From positions 3,113,225 to 3,177,224 of the forward strand of contig KL647300.1 in the NCBI GenBank assembly GCA_000727475.1: a stretch of 64,000 nt of DNA, in the 5' to 3' direction. The position numbers and the translations under genes are program-made. Below the pieces are notes generated by a model. That model made no database searches. It was not told the origin of the DNA and saw nothing but the letters and a program-made list of their open reading frames with translations. The stretch comes from Sarcocystis neurona (Eukaryota > Apicomplexa > Conoidasida > Eucoccidiorida > Sarcocystidae). This document shows positions 23,434 to 37,099 of the stretch, in pieces. How positions within the stretch are numbered: position 1 is the first letter of the stretch; each line of letters begins with the position of its first letter.

Positions 23434-26400
23434 CTAAAGCAGAGGTGCGTGGGGCGAATGCTCTTGTTCAATTTTTAGCTGTTCAAAGATGAGAAGCCTC
23501 CACATATTCTGAACAAAGCCTTCGGCTTCCTCATCAAGAAACTTGGCGAGTTCTGTGAGGAGCTCAGCAGCAGGCGGCTGCTCCGATACTCGCTTTAGTA
23601 TGTAGTCAATAACTTCGACGACCAGGTGTTCTTCCGCACCCATAAACTCACACACCTTCTTGCGTACCCACGGCCGCAGCTTCGTTTCCAGGACATTACG
23701 CTGCAATTCAAACAGATACAAAAAAAAAAACGAGTGGATAAACAGTCCCCCGACCTTATGTCCCAACCTACATATATATATAATGCACACACTTACACAG
23801 ACACGGCAACGCACTCAGGAGCCACGTATAGAGTGAGGTATCTGCGAAAAGCACTCACGTTTGCAGAATACCTATATGACGAGGCCGGTACGGAGAGAAA
23901 TCTGAGTACACACATACACCGAGAGATAGCGTGCAGATGTGGAAGGCACACACAGCTACAGGAGAATGAGACATGCAAGGCTGCAGGAGAGTGATACACG
24001 ATTGTACACGTATGGGCGTAAGGCTGTAGGAGGAGCGCAGCCACCGTGCTGAGCGATTCGCACAGAAGGGAAGAGGCGGACGAACAGTCACACATGCGAT
24101 GCGTGCCCGCAGGCCGTCACGCTGAACAGCGCGTCACAGCCCTACAAGCAGGCACATACGCACACACGCTTGAGATGAGTCGCACATACACGAAGTACAG
24201 ACACATAATGACGGGCGGAAGAAACAGAAGAAGACGGCGGAAATTGAAAAGCAGAGAGTTCGCAAATCGAGGCCTTACATACGCGGTCATGGCATGCACG
24301 TGCTTCTGTGAGGCCGCATGCATCCACCTATGTGTCTGATTTTACCTCGCAGCACTGCGTCGCAATATACCTGCAACTCTGATCGACTTTTATATTTTGG
24401 GAGGACGGCTACACTTCAGCAGCACACCAAGCTCATATACACAAGCGCGACCAGATCTTTTGCTCTCTTTCTCTCTCACCCTACATACATTATATATATA
24501 TAATTGATGTATATTATATGAGGATGGCCACACTTTATCAGCACAGCAAGCTCACATACAGAGGCACATCCAAATCTTTTGCTCTCCCTATCTCTCTCTA
24601 TATAAGAGATATATATTAAATGAGGACGGCCACACTTCAGCACCACAGCAAGACCACATACAGAAGGACATCCAAATCTTTTGCTTTCTTTCTCTCGCTC
24701 TCTGTCTCCATACACAGGTACATTATATATATATATATATACACGCCCGTCTTACACATTTGCCCGTGTCCAGATAAGCGCGTGTAAGTGTCGTCGTCCC
24801 ATCTATATACGTACCCGCACATGCACACATGTATATGTGTACGTGACTGCTCTCTTGCTGCGCACCTGCACAGATATGTATATATATGCTCAAATGAAAT
24901 GTCGTCATACAGACGTACACGCGTCCTTCGAGATGTGTGTCGCTATACGTATATATATATTTTCACATACACCTCAACAGATATGGACGAACGTCGTCCA
25001 CATGTACGTCGATGAAACTTTGTGTGCAGCAAGACAGACACCTCTGCGCTCGTCTTCTGAGAGACACCGATCGACAAAAATATGTTGGCCCGCATGCAGA
25101 AAGGCAGCTTTACCGAGAACAGCAGACTCCACTTGACGCTATACGAGAAAAGTTGCTCCTTCTCTGTTGGCACTCTGCAGCAACACACGCAGCAACGCGT
25201 CCCCGCAAGCAGCACGACGCAGACATAAGCACGTCCGCGCTTTTCTTCGGCCTGCACACCCACAGACAAAGGCTCTTCTTCACTTTTTTCTCCAACGAGA
25301 AGAAGCAAAACCGTGTGAAGTGATTCACTTTTCATCCTCAACGTCTCTCTCCCCGCGTTGCAATCTACAAATCGAAGCGTTCCGCCGCGCCGGGCGGCCA
25401 AAGTCTCGTCCAGCAGTTTCCCCTTGCCCCTGCTGCTGTGTACGTACACCGCAGCTCTGCCTGCTTCCACGTCGACACCGCGGCACCTGCTGCGGGATTC
25501 TCCCGCACGAGACAGAAAGTCTTTTCCTCATCAGAATAATTTGCTAAACCCCAGCAGGCTTGTCCACCCCCCCTCCCTTTCAATCGAGAGAGATGTACAC
25601 ACGTGTGCCGAGGTGCGTGTGCCGCGGGTACACGAAGGACGACGTACTGAGCAAGAATTTTACGAGAATTCTCGATGACGCGCATGGTTTCTTTGGCTCG
25701 CTGAACTTTGTTGGTCACATCGCGATGCTCTTCCAACTTTGTCAGCGGCTTGTGCTTCCTTTCTCCTTGCAGGCCTTCACCGAAGAAAGGCAGCAGCTCC
25801 TGCGCCGTCGCTGCCGCCGCCGCGGCTGTTGCATTGCTTGGTCGCAGCTGCAGCAGCTCACACGAGCACACACGCAGCAGCCAGTCGCTGACACTCGGGC
25901 GAGAAGGAGGAACAACAACAGCAGCAAAACCAGCTGCAGCAGCTCAGCAGCAAATCCAGCAGCAACAGCGGGGACGCATCTGCAGCAGCACGGGACCTGA
26001 ACGAGCAGGAGCTGCCTCATCAGTGTCAGCCGTTCCTACAGCAGCAGCGGCGGCATCCTCGTACCGGCAGCTCCCGTCCCGTGGCAGCTGCAGTCCCACA
26101 AAACTAGGCAAAGCTGCACTCAGGCGGATCTATGTGTGGAGAATGAGAAGGTGACGTAAGGCGGTTGGTTGTAGCACCAACAGACCGGGAAAGATATGGA
26201 TGTCCCAAGAGAAGTGCTGCACGAAGGCCTTCCACGCGCATATGGGTGTTCAAGTACAAATCGTCATTTGTACTAATCGTACCTCGGCCTTGATAGTCCT
26301 CTTGACTTCCTTTTTCGCATCTTTGCTGTCGGCGACGCCTGCCGCAGCAGCCTCGTGGGCTGCCGCCCCGCCTACTCCAAGCGAGGAGTGGCTCCTCGTG

Positions 26401-29400
26401 CTGCTGCTGCTGCTCGGTGTGGAGTTGGTGGCCGGAGCAGCAGGACCGGTGGCTGCAGCAGCCGTCTCTGCAGCAGCACAAGCGGCACCGTCGCCTGCAG
26501 CTCTCAGTCTCCTCTTGCTGCTAGACGGCGGGCTACCTCTGGACAAGTTTAGATGCGGCTGCCGTTGAAAGGCGTCGTCTTCTACATCCTGCTGCTGCTG
26601 CTGAATGTCGTCTGTCGCTCCCGCAGATTCTTCAGAGTCTTCCGCTTCGCCTTCCGCGCGTCGCTTCTTCTTCTCCTGCAGCAGCCGCAGCAACAGCGAC
26701 AGCAGCAGCCGAGTGAAACGTCAGCAGCAACATGGCATGGCGAGGAAGGCGGCAGCGAGGCGAACTTCTTCACAGCAGTAACCGACGTCCTTCAACGACC
26801 CCAATGCACCAGAGGAAGCGGACGCAGCAGGATTTGCACGTCCACACGGGAAGGAACCATGCAAAGCAGTTGCAACAGGCCAGCGGCAAACAACGCCCCA
26901 CGTATCCACTCGAAGGCCTCGCGCAGCTCCAGCAGCGCGGCGAGTTGCGACGAAAACAAAAAGAGGCAGCAGCAGCTCGGCAGCAGCATCAGCATCTCGG
27001 CACGAGCAGCAAGAGCAGCGTGGCAGCAGGAGTAGTTTGGCATCACCACCAGCGGCAGAAGGGCAGCAACAGCAGTACGGTAGCACAGCAGCAGCAGCTG
27101 GGCAGCAGCAGTAGATCGGCATCATCATCATCAGCTGGGCAGCAAAAGCAGCACGGCAGCAGCAGCTGGGCAGCAGCGGGAGATCGGCGTCACCACCAGC
27201 ACCAGCAGCTGGGCAGCAAGAGGAGCACAGCAGCAGTATCTGCGCAGCACCAGCAGCAGTGCAGCCACTCGCAGAGTATCCCGCGCGAAGGAAGTCTCAC
27301 ACAGGAGCCGCAGACGCTACTGACCCCGCTGGCGCACAGGGAGATGAAAAACGCAAAGAGGCTACCGCCACGCGGACTGCTTTCACCGAGCCATACACCC
27401 TGCCATTACTGCCGCTACTGATGTGGCTGTTGGGGCTTGGCGTGGACCCGGTCAGCAGAAGACACAGCAGCAACCGTCCGTATACGCACATACACACCCA
27501 GAGAAAGAAACAGGCGTAACCTCATCTAAGGCGGCACCAGTGCGCTGCAGAGTCGCTTTACCGCTTCTTTTCTTGCTTTCTCCTGCTCTCGTAGCTCCCT
27601 CTCCTCCTCTTCGCGATCCAAGTCATCGTCTGCCGCTTCGTGTCGTCGGCGGCGCCTCCGCTCCTGTCGGCGGCGCGGGTCCTGCAGCCCTTCCCACCAC
27701 TCTGCGACAAACAACGCGCAGCAGCAACAGCAGCGGCAGCGGCGACAGCAGCACAGTCACAGCAGCAGCGCATGACCAGCAGCGACGCCCGCACAGCAGC
27801 AGCAGGCCACGACACGCAGCAGCAGCAGCAGCCCACCACCAGCAGCAGTGCACCAAACAGCAACAGCATCAGCAACCCGCAGCGGCAGCGAACCGGGGTA
27901 GCAGCAAACAACAGCAGCACCAGGACGGACGGAAAGGCGGCGGGGGAAGTGTTGTGGCAGCTGGACCAGGAGAGCTGAAGAACTCTCCTGAAAAAGGAGC
28001 CTGCGAAGCGTATAGACAGATGAAGGCCTGGACCCGCTTTAATAAGCGTACATACACGCCGTCACCTCCTATACACCCCCTACATGTACACTTTCGCAGA
28101 ATGTACATACACGTGCCTCACAACAGGGACAGACAGCGAGCAACAAGAAGGGCAGGAAACGGAAGAAGTTTTACCTTCCCTGTAGGAGCGGTGCTGGCGC
28201 CGGGCTATCTTGCCAGATATTTACACATGCGCTAATAGATCCAGAAGGAGGGGGATTCTGTCCACCTTCTGCAAGATATGTACCAAGCCCCTCCAGACAC
28301 GAGGATACACCTATACAGAGATAAATACTACGTGTACCTTTCTACAGGTATTCATGTCCGTGGAAGGGTGTATACGTACAGACACCCCCATACGTGTATT
28401 CTTATGTACTTTCAATAATATAATGATTTCCCTCCCCATGGGCAGCCCTGCGTCACCTTGCCGTCCTGCACGTATATGCATATGTGTACGCCCGCACACA
28501 AAGACATATACACAGACACCCCGTCCCGTCTCCAGTGCTGTACACCGATATATGTCTACAAGGAGACACAGACAGATGCACTGGCGTGGAAGACAAACGC
28601 AGCAGAACAACAGCACCTTCGGTCTTCTTCTCTATCACTCTGAACAGTTCCATCTACCCACGGGCCAGTCGGGCAGCACTTTTTTCTCTTCATATTACTC
28701 TTAAACTGTCCACGGCAAAAGCTCACGGGCAGCTGTTGGGACAAACTTACCGCCGCGCAAATCCTGTTCGATTAGCTGCCGTCGATCCGCTTCCGCCACC
28801 TCCTGTTCAGCGGCCACTTCCCTGTGCAAACACCAGCAGTCCGCAGTTCTTCCTCAATACACACTTGTCCTTGTGTCTCTTTACTTGTCTCTAAGAACAA
28901 ATACGTATAAATTCATCACGCCTACATGTTAACATATATACACATACGTACGTAGAGAGAGATTGATAGGCCGCCATATATACATACACATATAGTTCAC
29001 TTCTTCATTTCTGAGTTGCAGCGCATGCACATAATATACGTACACACAGTTCTCTATATACCTACATATATATACCTATATATATACACATATATATGTT
29101 CATGTACATATATATATATATGTATACACATATATACGTTTATATATATACACCTATAAATACACACACAGAGTTGAAGACACATATAGACGCATCTATG
29201 TTTATGATTGCTGGCGTGTCTGCACCTATGTAGCTACCCTGTACACACATATACATACATATATATAAGACATATAGATGGGTAGGAAGTAGTACGTATA
29301 CCTATATTCTACATGTTCTTGCATATACATATATAGACATATATAAATATATATATATATATGTATGTAGGTACGCAGATGCCGGGCGTTTGTCGGCCTG

Positions 29401-32400
29401 CCTCCCCTCCTACGTTAGTATGCAGATATATTCGTGCCGTTCACTTCTCCTACGCGATGACTGCCACCAGTACATAGAGAGAGACGCAGACACATGGTGA
29501 GAAGAACAGAAAATATAGACGTGTGGAGAATGTGGAAGTTATCAATTTGTGACACTTAACAGGTTCCACGAGAAGGAGGAAAGAAGAGAGAAAAAAACGT
29601 ACTTTTCCCGACTTCTTTCTAGCTCCGCTTCACGTGCGACCCACTCGGCCTCCCGGCGCTTGAATTCTCTGCGCGACAATCGCAGAGGCACGACAGCGCC
29701 AACACGACAACATTGAAAAAATTGTAGGACGGCAGCAGGAGACGATGAGAAGGAAGTACGGGGAAGAGGACAGCAGATGGTAATGAGCGACGGAAGGAAC
29801 CCGCTGCAGCGGAGTGTCGTCGTAGTAGCACAAGAAACGGGAATGCGGCAGCAGCGGCAGCAGCAGCGGCAGCAGCAGTGGCAGCAGGAGCGGCAGCAGC
29901 GTATATAACAGCAACCGCAGCAGGGAAAGCCCTGGGGCTATATCCACGGGGTAAGGCAGCAGGATCGCAGCAGCAGCAGGGTATAACAGCAACCGCTGCG
30001 CAGCAAAAGGAAAGCGGTGGTATTATACACGGCATGATGCAGCAGCACAGACGTAGCACGAGCACGAGCAAAGAGGAAGATGCGGTGCAAGAGACCTCGT
30101 GATTATGCAGGAGAGTAGCAGCAGCAGTGCTTCCGGAGAAAAAGGACAGGACGCAAGGCGGGAAGGCTGCGCCGTGGCAGCGGAGAGGACGAAGGAGAAG
30201 GGTAAGAGGAAACCACAGCAGCTGCTGCACCGAGGAGGACGAGAAGCAAAAAAGAAAGAAGAAGTAGGCAACGCGGTGGGATATCAACTGCAGCAGCGGC
30301 AGACACCCGGCACTCGCAGCAGCGTATTCCACAGCAGCAACGGGGATGGCGCACATACGTGAGGCGCTCGCAGACACGAAGAGCAGCAAAAGCTCCTCCC
30401 ATCGCCAGCAACAGCCAAGTTCCCTTTGCAGCACACCAAGCAACAAAAGACAGCAGCTCCCAACAGCAGCAGCTCCCAAACGCCGGGAGTCCTGGCAGCC
30501 GCCACGGGCCGCTTCAGCAGCAGTAAACCAGCGATCGCTCTTCCTCTCTCTCTGTCTACACATATACGTATATATAAGTGACACATATTTTAGCATGCAT
30601 CTACGACTTTATCTACCATACACACGTACACATATATATATATATATACAGAGAGAGAGATACGTAATGTCGAGTGTGGGGGCGAGCTCTAGAGATATAC
30701 AAACGTATAAAGCGTATGTCCACAAGAGCAGAAATCATTCCACCAGAGCCGACCACCGGTACTCCAATGTTACGCAGGGACGCAGTGTCAGGGGAACGGC
30801 TGCTGTGCTGCTTCCACGGCTGCTGCCCTTCTTCCACCATTTGCTCTCGCGCAGCAGGCGAAGCCAGTTGCACGCGAGGTAGAGACCCGCGAGGGAAAAA
30901 CGTACACTGCTGCATGCGAAGACCCACGGCTGCTGCATGTGGAGACCCACGGCTGCTGCATGTGGAGACCCGCGGCTGCTGCATGCGGAGACCCTCGCCT
31001 GCTGCACCCAAAGACCCACGGCTGCTGCGTGTGGCGACCCAGCAACAGCGGCCACGTGTTTCAGCCTTCTTGTCCGTGGACTGGACCCGCTCTGCCGGAG
31101 CGATATATAAAACAAAAATAGACGCCGAGACACAGCCCCACAACACAGAGAAAGAGACACAGAAGGGGAAAGGGCAGAAACGGAGACAGATCGAAGAAGA
31201 TACGCATGTAGACACACATATGCGAAGGGAGGGCAGGAGACGATAAATACGTCAGTAGACACAGACGAACGGACAGGAAGAGCAAGGCGGAGACACACGT
31301 ACATGGACGCACAGGGCTGCACGTCGCAGTATTCACCGCCGACGGGCGTCCCCCTGCTGCTTTCGCCCGTCAAGGCAGGTGCGTACGCGGCAGCTTCCCC
31401 ACTGCCGTCCCTACAGCAAGCAGGATAACAAAGACATGGCCCTCCAGAAATCTACTTTTTAAGGGAAGAAGCGAAGCCAAGATGACACACAGATGGGCTT
31501 CTGACATAACCTGTGACAACATGTATATCTGTAACTTCTTAGAATGTGTGAGGATGCGAAAGTCCACACGCATGCAGTTGTTAGACGCACGGCAGTCGAC
31601 GTGCAGCACCCGCTGTCAATCAAAAGACACGCGTCCCACGGCGGGTCTTCTGCTGCGCGCCTCCGCGCACATACACAGCGGAGAAGAAAGACGCAGATCG
31701 ACGAGAGGAAAAGAAGACACTGCTGCGCAGCTGCTGCTGCTGCTCCGCTTGCCTTTCAAATTCTGCGTCGCGCCGCTCGAGGTGGTGTAGACGCTCCAGT
31801 TCCCTTCGACTCGGTCGGTACTCCTCAGAAATGTACCTGTTGCCAGCAGGAGACAGCAGCAAGCGTCCGTAGCGCTGCATCCACGTGCACTTCCGCCTGC
31901 GTCCCCTACGCCCTGTCAGGGGCAGCAGAACTTTTCAGCGGGAAAGCAACCCTCCCGCGCCTCCGAACACAACTGTTCCTCTCCTTTGCTCGCTGCCAAA
32001 CTTACTCAATCTCTCCACGAATATACAGAGAGAGACAGATACACATCTATACAGAGAGATGTGTACACATACATATATGCATATATATATATATGTATTT
32101 ATCTATGTGTAGGTCGGGAAAAATAGACACATCTGCAGGTGATGTTCTGGTCACGCTGAGAGGGAGAAGATCAGGCGGGTGAATAAGTCTCGCCTACCAG
32201 GAAATGGAGAGGCATAGAATATAAAATTAGAAGTCAAAAAGCGTCATGTCTATCATTTACTATGCGCCACCACGGCGCAGCAGAAAAAGAAGTTCACTTT
32301 CGTCCTCTCTTTTTCTCTCTTCTGCTGTCACTGTCTCGGTCCCACATGCTCTCTCTATCTTCCCGTAGAATCACCCCCCCCCTTTTTCTCGATCGTTACG

Positions 32401-35400
32401 GCAAAACTGGTGAACTTATCCACATATACAAAGGAGAGGCCACGAGAGAGTCCTCAGCAGCCGGGGGGGGCAAATCTACTCTCTCAGCAGACGGAAGACT
32501 CCTAAGCACGCCCTACTACAGTTCACCGCCTCACCCAAGCACACAGAGACAGATGTACACACACATAGGTGCATATATATACGTCTACAGAGATAACATT
32601 GCTTACGAGAGAGAACACGCGTAGAGGTTCTTATATACAAATTCTCCGTTTCCACATGTATCTCTCTGTACACACGTGCGTGGTACAGAAGCCAACATGC
32701 GTTTCTCCACACAGAATAAGCAGAGATAGACCCACACGTGTACACGAGGACATGAAGACGGAGCGGAGAAAAAGTAGACGTCCCCCTCCTCCCCCGGCGG
32801 AGTAGAAATGACGGGCTAGATACACATGCACGTGCGAGACAGCAGCACAGAGAAGAGGCGTACTGCCTGCGGTCGACGCCGTCGAAGCCCAGGCGATACA
32901 CGGAGCACTCCGACGCTGCTGCAGCCATTTCCGGGTCAAGCGCTTTCAACGTCGAAAGTCCTGCGAAGGTCCCGATGCCACCTGCTGCAGCTGCGGCAGC
33001 CATGGGACAAGTCGGCTTCCCCTCTTTTCCTGGAGGCCCGGGAGGGGCGCTCGACGGTGGCGGCGCTGTCGGCGGCGGTGCGGTCGAAGGCGAGACGCCA
33101 GCAGCCGCCGCAGAAGCCGGCGTGGCAGTGGTGGAGGATCCGGACGGGGAAGACGACGAAGAAGCGGAAGAAGAAGAGGAAGAAGAAGAGGACGAGGACG
33201 AAGACGTGCCAGACGACGAAGAGGAACGGCTCGACCCAGAAGAAGAACGAGATGAAGAGGAAGAAGAAGTGCCGGCAGCAGAGGCGGCATCCGTTGTTTT
33301 TGACGTGCCCCCCCCACTTCCCAACGTGCCCGCCGCTGCTGTTTCTCCCGAGGCTGCAGAAGCAGCGCCCACTTCTTTCTTCTCCCCTCCCCTCCTGCGC
33401 GAGGAGGAGGAGGAATCCGCGCCGCTCGTGCTGTTGCTGCTGCTCTGCGCTCCATCCCTTCATGCACATGCAGCAGCAGCAACAGCAGCAGCAGGCGTCC
33501 CCCGCAGAACAACAGCAGCCTGACACGGCCTTGCCGCGACAGAATTACAGGATGGAATTACTCAGCAGTTCACTGTACGTCCACAACAGTCGGAAAAAAA
33601 GGGAGACAGAAAGATGCCAAAAGAGCAGTTCTTTCAATCACGGCAGACGGCAGCAGGTCACCACGGCGCAGTGCAAGCCGGTGTACGTACACCTCAAGAC
33701 GATCGCCCGTCCCCGCAGGGCCATCCTGCGGTGTACATACACTCGAGCAGCATGCGCATCTGTGTCCCCCGCAGTCGACGTTTTCTTCAGAGGGATGTTT
33801 TGCAGCAGCAGCGCAACAACGAACGGAGAGACAACTTCGTAAAGAGAGACGCATGCTGCGTGTGTGTCACTTCTTCTCTTCTTTTGCCTCTGTCGTGTGT
33901 GTTTGGGTGTGTGTCTGTCTATACCACTTTGGAGCAAAGAACATAGAAATACAAATATACATATATATATTTCTGTAGCGGAACAAGCGTCTGATTCCTG
34001 AGCAGCGCAGATAAAAAGGCATAGGTGTTGCGCCACTCGTGTGGCCGGTGTGCGTGGAACTCCGTCCCCGTCCATGTACGTAGATCTCGTGCTGCCCCGG
34101 CTACCGGTCCAGCGCAGTATCAAGTTGAAATATATTATTCTTCACGCATGCATCCATTCTTTCAAAAATGTACGCACACGCACACAGAGAGAAAGAGGAT
34201 TAACGCGCGGTGCACTGCAGTTGCGCGGGTGTGTATACGCCTCTTTCATCCCTGTTCACTGCGTCTTTTGTATATGTGTGTGTGTGTGTGTGTGTCAAGA
34301 TCCGGTGTATATACACTTCATTTCAGCGTGTACGGGCCTGCGAGAATGTTCGCGAGAAGTCTGTGGGGAGCGCCTGTGTGGGCGGGTGTGCGAGGACTGT
34401 GGCCGGAGCTTGGCTGCCATGCCACTTCTATGCTTCCTGCAGCAGCAGACGTACCGCAGCGCCGCGGCAGCAGTCTTTTCCGACGCGCTGCTGCTGCTGC
34501 TGTTACCGCTTCGGCTGCTGCGCGTCGTCTTGCTTTGCTGCTGCTGCTGCTCAGACCCGCCAGCCGTGTGCGCAGGCTTCAGAGACGGAGACAGCGCTCG
34601 CCTGGAAGAAGAACTACCACTTTTTGACGAAGACGCATGTGCAGTGCTGGCGGTCTCGCTGCTTTTCTCTTCCTTCTTCGCCTTCTTCTCCTTCCGCTGC
34701 TCGCCTTCGCCGCTCTTCGTCTCCCCGTCTTCGTTCTCGTCCGCCTGGACGCACCAACGCAACCCCACGCCGCAGCCACCAACACGCGCGTTGCGTCCGA
34801 TCCGCATGCAGAGACCCAGCAATTCCACACACAGATGATAGGCGCAGTACACGTGAAAACGACATGGCAGTCTCCATTTTTTATCCAGCGCAAGACTGGT
34901 GGGTTCTGTTGTGACCGGGGACAGAAGCAGGGAGACGGCAACACCGAGAGACGGAGAGACGCCCACAGAGAGAGAGACAGAGAGAAGGGAAGACAGCGGT
35001 AATGTGGAGCGTAAAGACAGAGAGAAAAACATGGCAGCCACCTGCTGCTCGGTCCCCGCACGGAGATGCTGCAACTCTAAAATCGCAGGACTCTGCAGAA
35101 GAAGGAGAGAGACACGCGTGCAGGCCAACGACATTCTGTTTCGCCTCTACATCTGCCGCGTAATAAACAGGTGGTGTACAGACCGCACGCGAGGAAAGAA
35201 AAGAGCAAGATACTTCCGGGGGGTCTGTACGTACACTGTAAACCCACTGTACGTACACAGCAAAACCACTGTACGTACACTGTAAACCCACTGTGCGTAC
35301 ACAGCAAAACCACTGTACGTACACTGTAAACCCACTGTACGTACACTGTAAACCCACTGTACGTACACTGTAAACCCACTGTACGTACACTGTAAACCCA

Positions 35401-37064
35401 CTGTACGTACACTGTAAAGTTAGTGTACGTCCACTGTAAACCCACTGTACGTACGCTGTGCACTCAGCCCCCCCCCCCAATTCTCTCCATCCACAAATAC
35501 GACCAAAAGCGTGTTCCTCTCTCTTCTTCTCTCCCTTCTTCTGTCTCATCTTCTTTAGTGTATCTCTTCGTTCTTTTCCTATCTCTTGGTCCTTCTCTTC
35601 TTCTGTCTCTTCTTCTTCCTCTCCTCCTTCCTCCTTCGCCTCTTTTTCCCTCTTCTCATTCCTCCCTCTCTGTCCGTACTGCTGCTGCTGTCTGGGCTGG
35701 CCAACAACGTGTACGGAGTTGCATGAACCATTTCCTCTTCGTCGACCACTACCACGCCCAAGTGCACCGTTTTTCTGGCCACGTCTACGTGAATGTTCTC
35801 ACCGTCTCCCTACCGGCTGCAGGCGAGAAAGACAGGAACAGAGGAAGAAGAAGGCCACCGAAGTAAGGAAAAAAAAACGGACGAAAGGACAGGTCATCAT
35901 GCGCACACCCGAAACGTCGCGCATACATACACAAACATAATTCCAGGAGAGACTGAGACACGGAGACACAGAGACAGAGACAGAAAAAGCGGTAGACACA
36001 GAGCGCGAGGGGGACATAGGAGAAAGACAGCCAGCGCATGTGCGGCCAGAGCCTGCACGTCTGTGTGTGTTGAGGTGGGAAAACAAAATGCAGGGACAGC
36101 GTCGGGAAGAAATGTGAGACGATGCATGCAGGAAGGGAATATCTTCGCAGAGATGTACAATGCCGTTAAAGACAAAACTGCAGAGATGCACACACAAAAG
36201 TTTGTAACTTACAGGGATCTGCGAACTTCTCGGTTTAATAAATTCCAAGATTGTCAGACGCAAACGCTCCTCTTCCATCGCAATGTCTGCCTCCACTTCC
36301 TCTCGTTTCTTCGCAGGAAACTGCAGCAACAGCGGCAACGGCCCACCAGCACTACTATCGGCACAAACAACAGCAGCAGAAGCAGCGGCAGCAGCGGGAT
36401 CAGCAACAGGACCTTGCGGTGCAGCAGCAACAGCAGGAAAATCCGCAGCAATACCTTCTGCAATACCTTCTGCCGCAGCACCACCGGGAATGTCAACAGT
36501 AGGACCGTCAGCAACAGCAGCAGTGCGTGGTCGTCACACCGCAGCAAACGCAGCAGCACAACGGCTTCGCTAGCAATACACCTGGGCACAGATGTCGTCG
36601 ACCTGCAGATGTGGTAGCTCCCCCCGCACTGCAAGGCGCAGGTCACAAAGGGCACTACTAAATCAATTCATACATATCAGCATATATAATTTCTTCCCAA
36701 ATACATGCGTCTGCATGTATATTTGTTGGCACACCTATATACACATATATATATACACGTACACAGGAGTAGGCGACCGCTGGGTGTGTTGACTAGCTAC
36801 AAGTAGACATATATTCACGTAGAGAGGACCACCGTCCCTCATGCACACCTGTATACGCATCACTAGCAGAAGTATCCATACGCATGCATATATACATACA
36901 CGTCTACGCGTAACTGTGTGCATCCACATATATTTGTGCGTACGTCTACCCATAAGTCGAAGAAGACACACACACATATATACATATATATATATATACA
37001 TATATATATGCAGGTATACAAATTACACTTCCTACTAGTTATCAATGTCAAATAAACACACAGA

Positions 37065-37099
<35 letters not shown>

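Noticed and set aside
27423..28235. 270-residue plus-strand frame with Gln/Ala/Ser runs
   Set aside because: It overlaps the minus-strand RBM25-like exon 27701-27562, which is supported by phase on both sides.
34041..34838. 265-residue plus-strand frame
   Set aside because: It is antisense to the phase-supported exon 34744-34455 of the RBM25-like gene and has no complex sequence.
35227..35468. CRISPR-like array of short repeats
   Set aside because: Units are contiguous 22-bp copies with no unique spacers, in a eukaryotic intron; it is a minisatellite.
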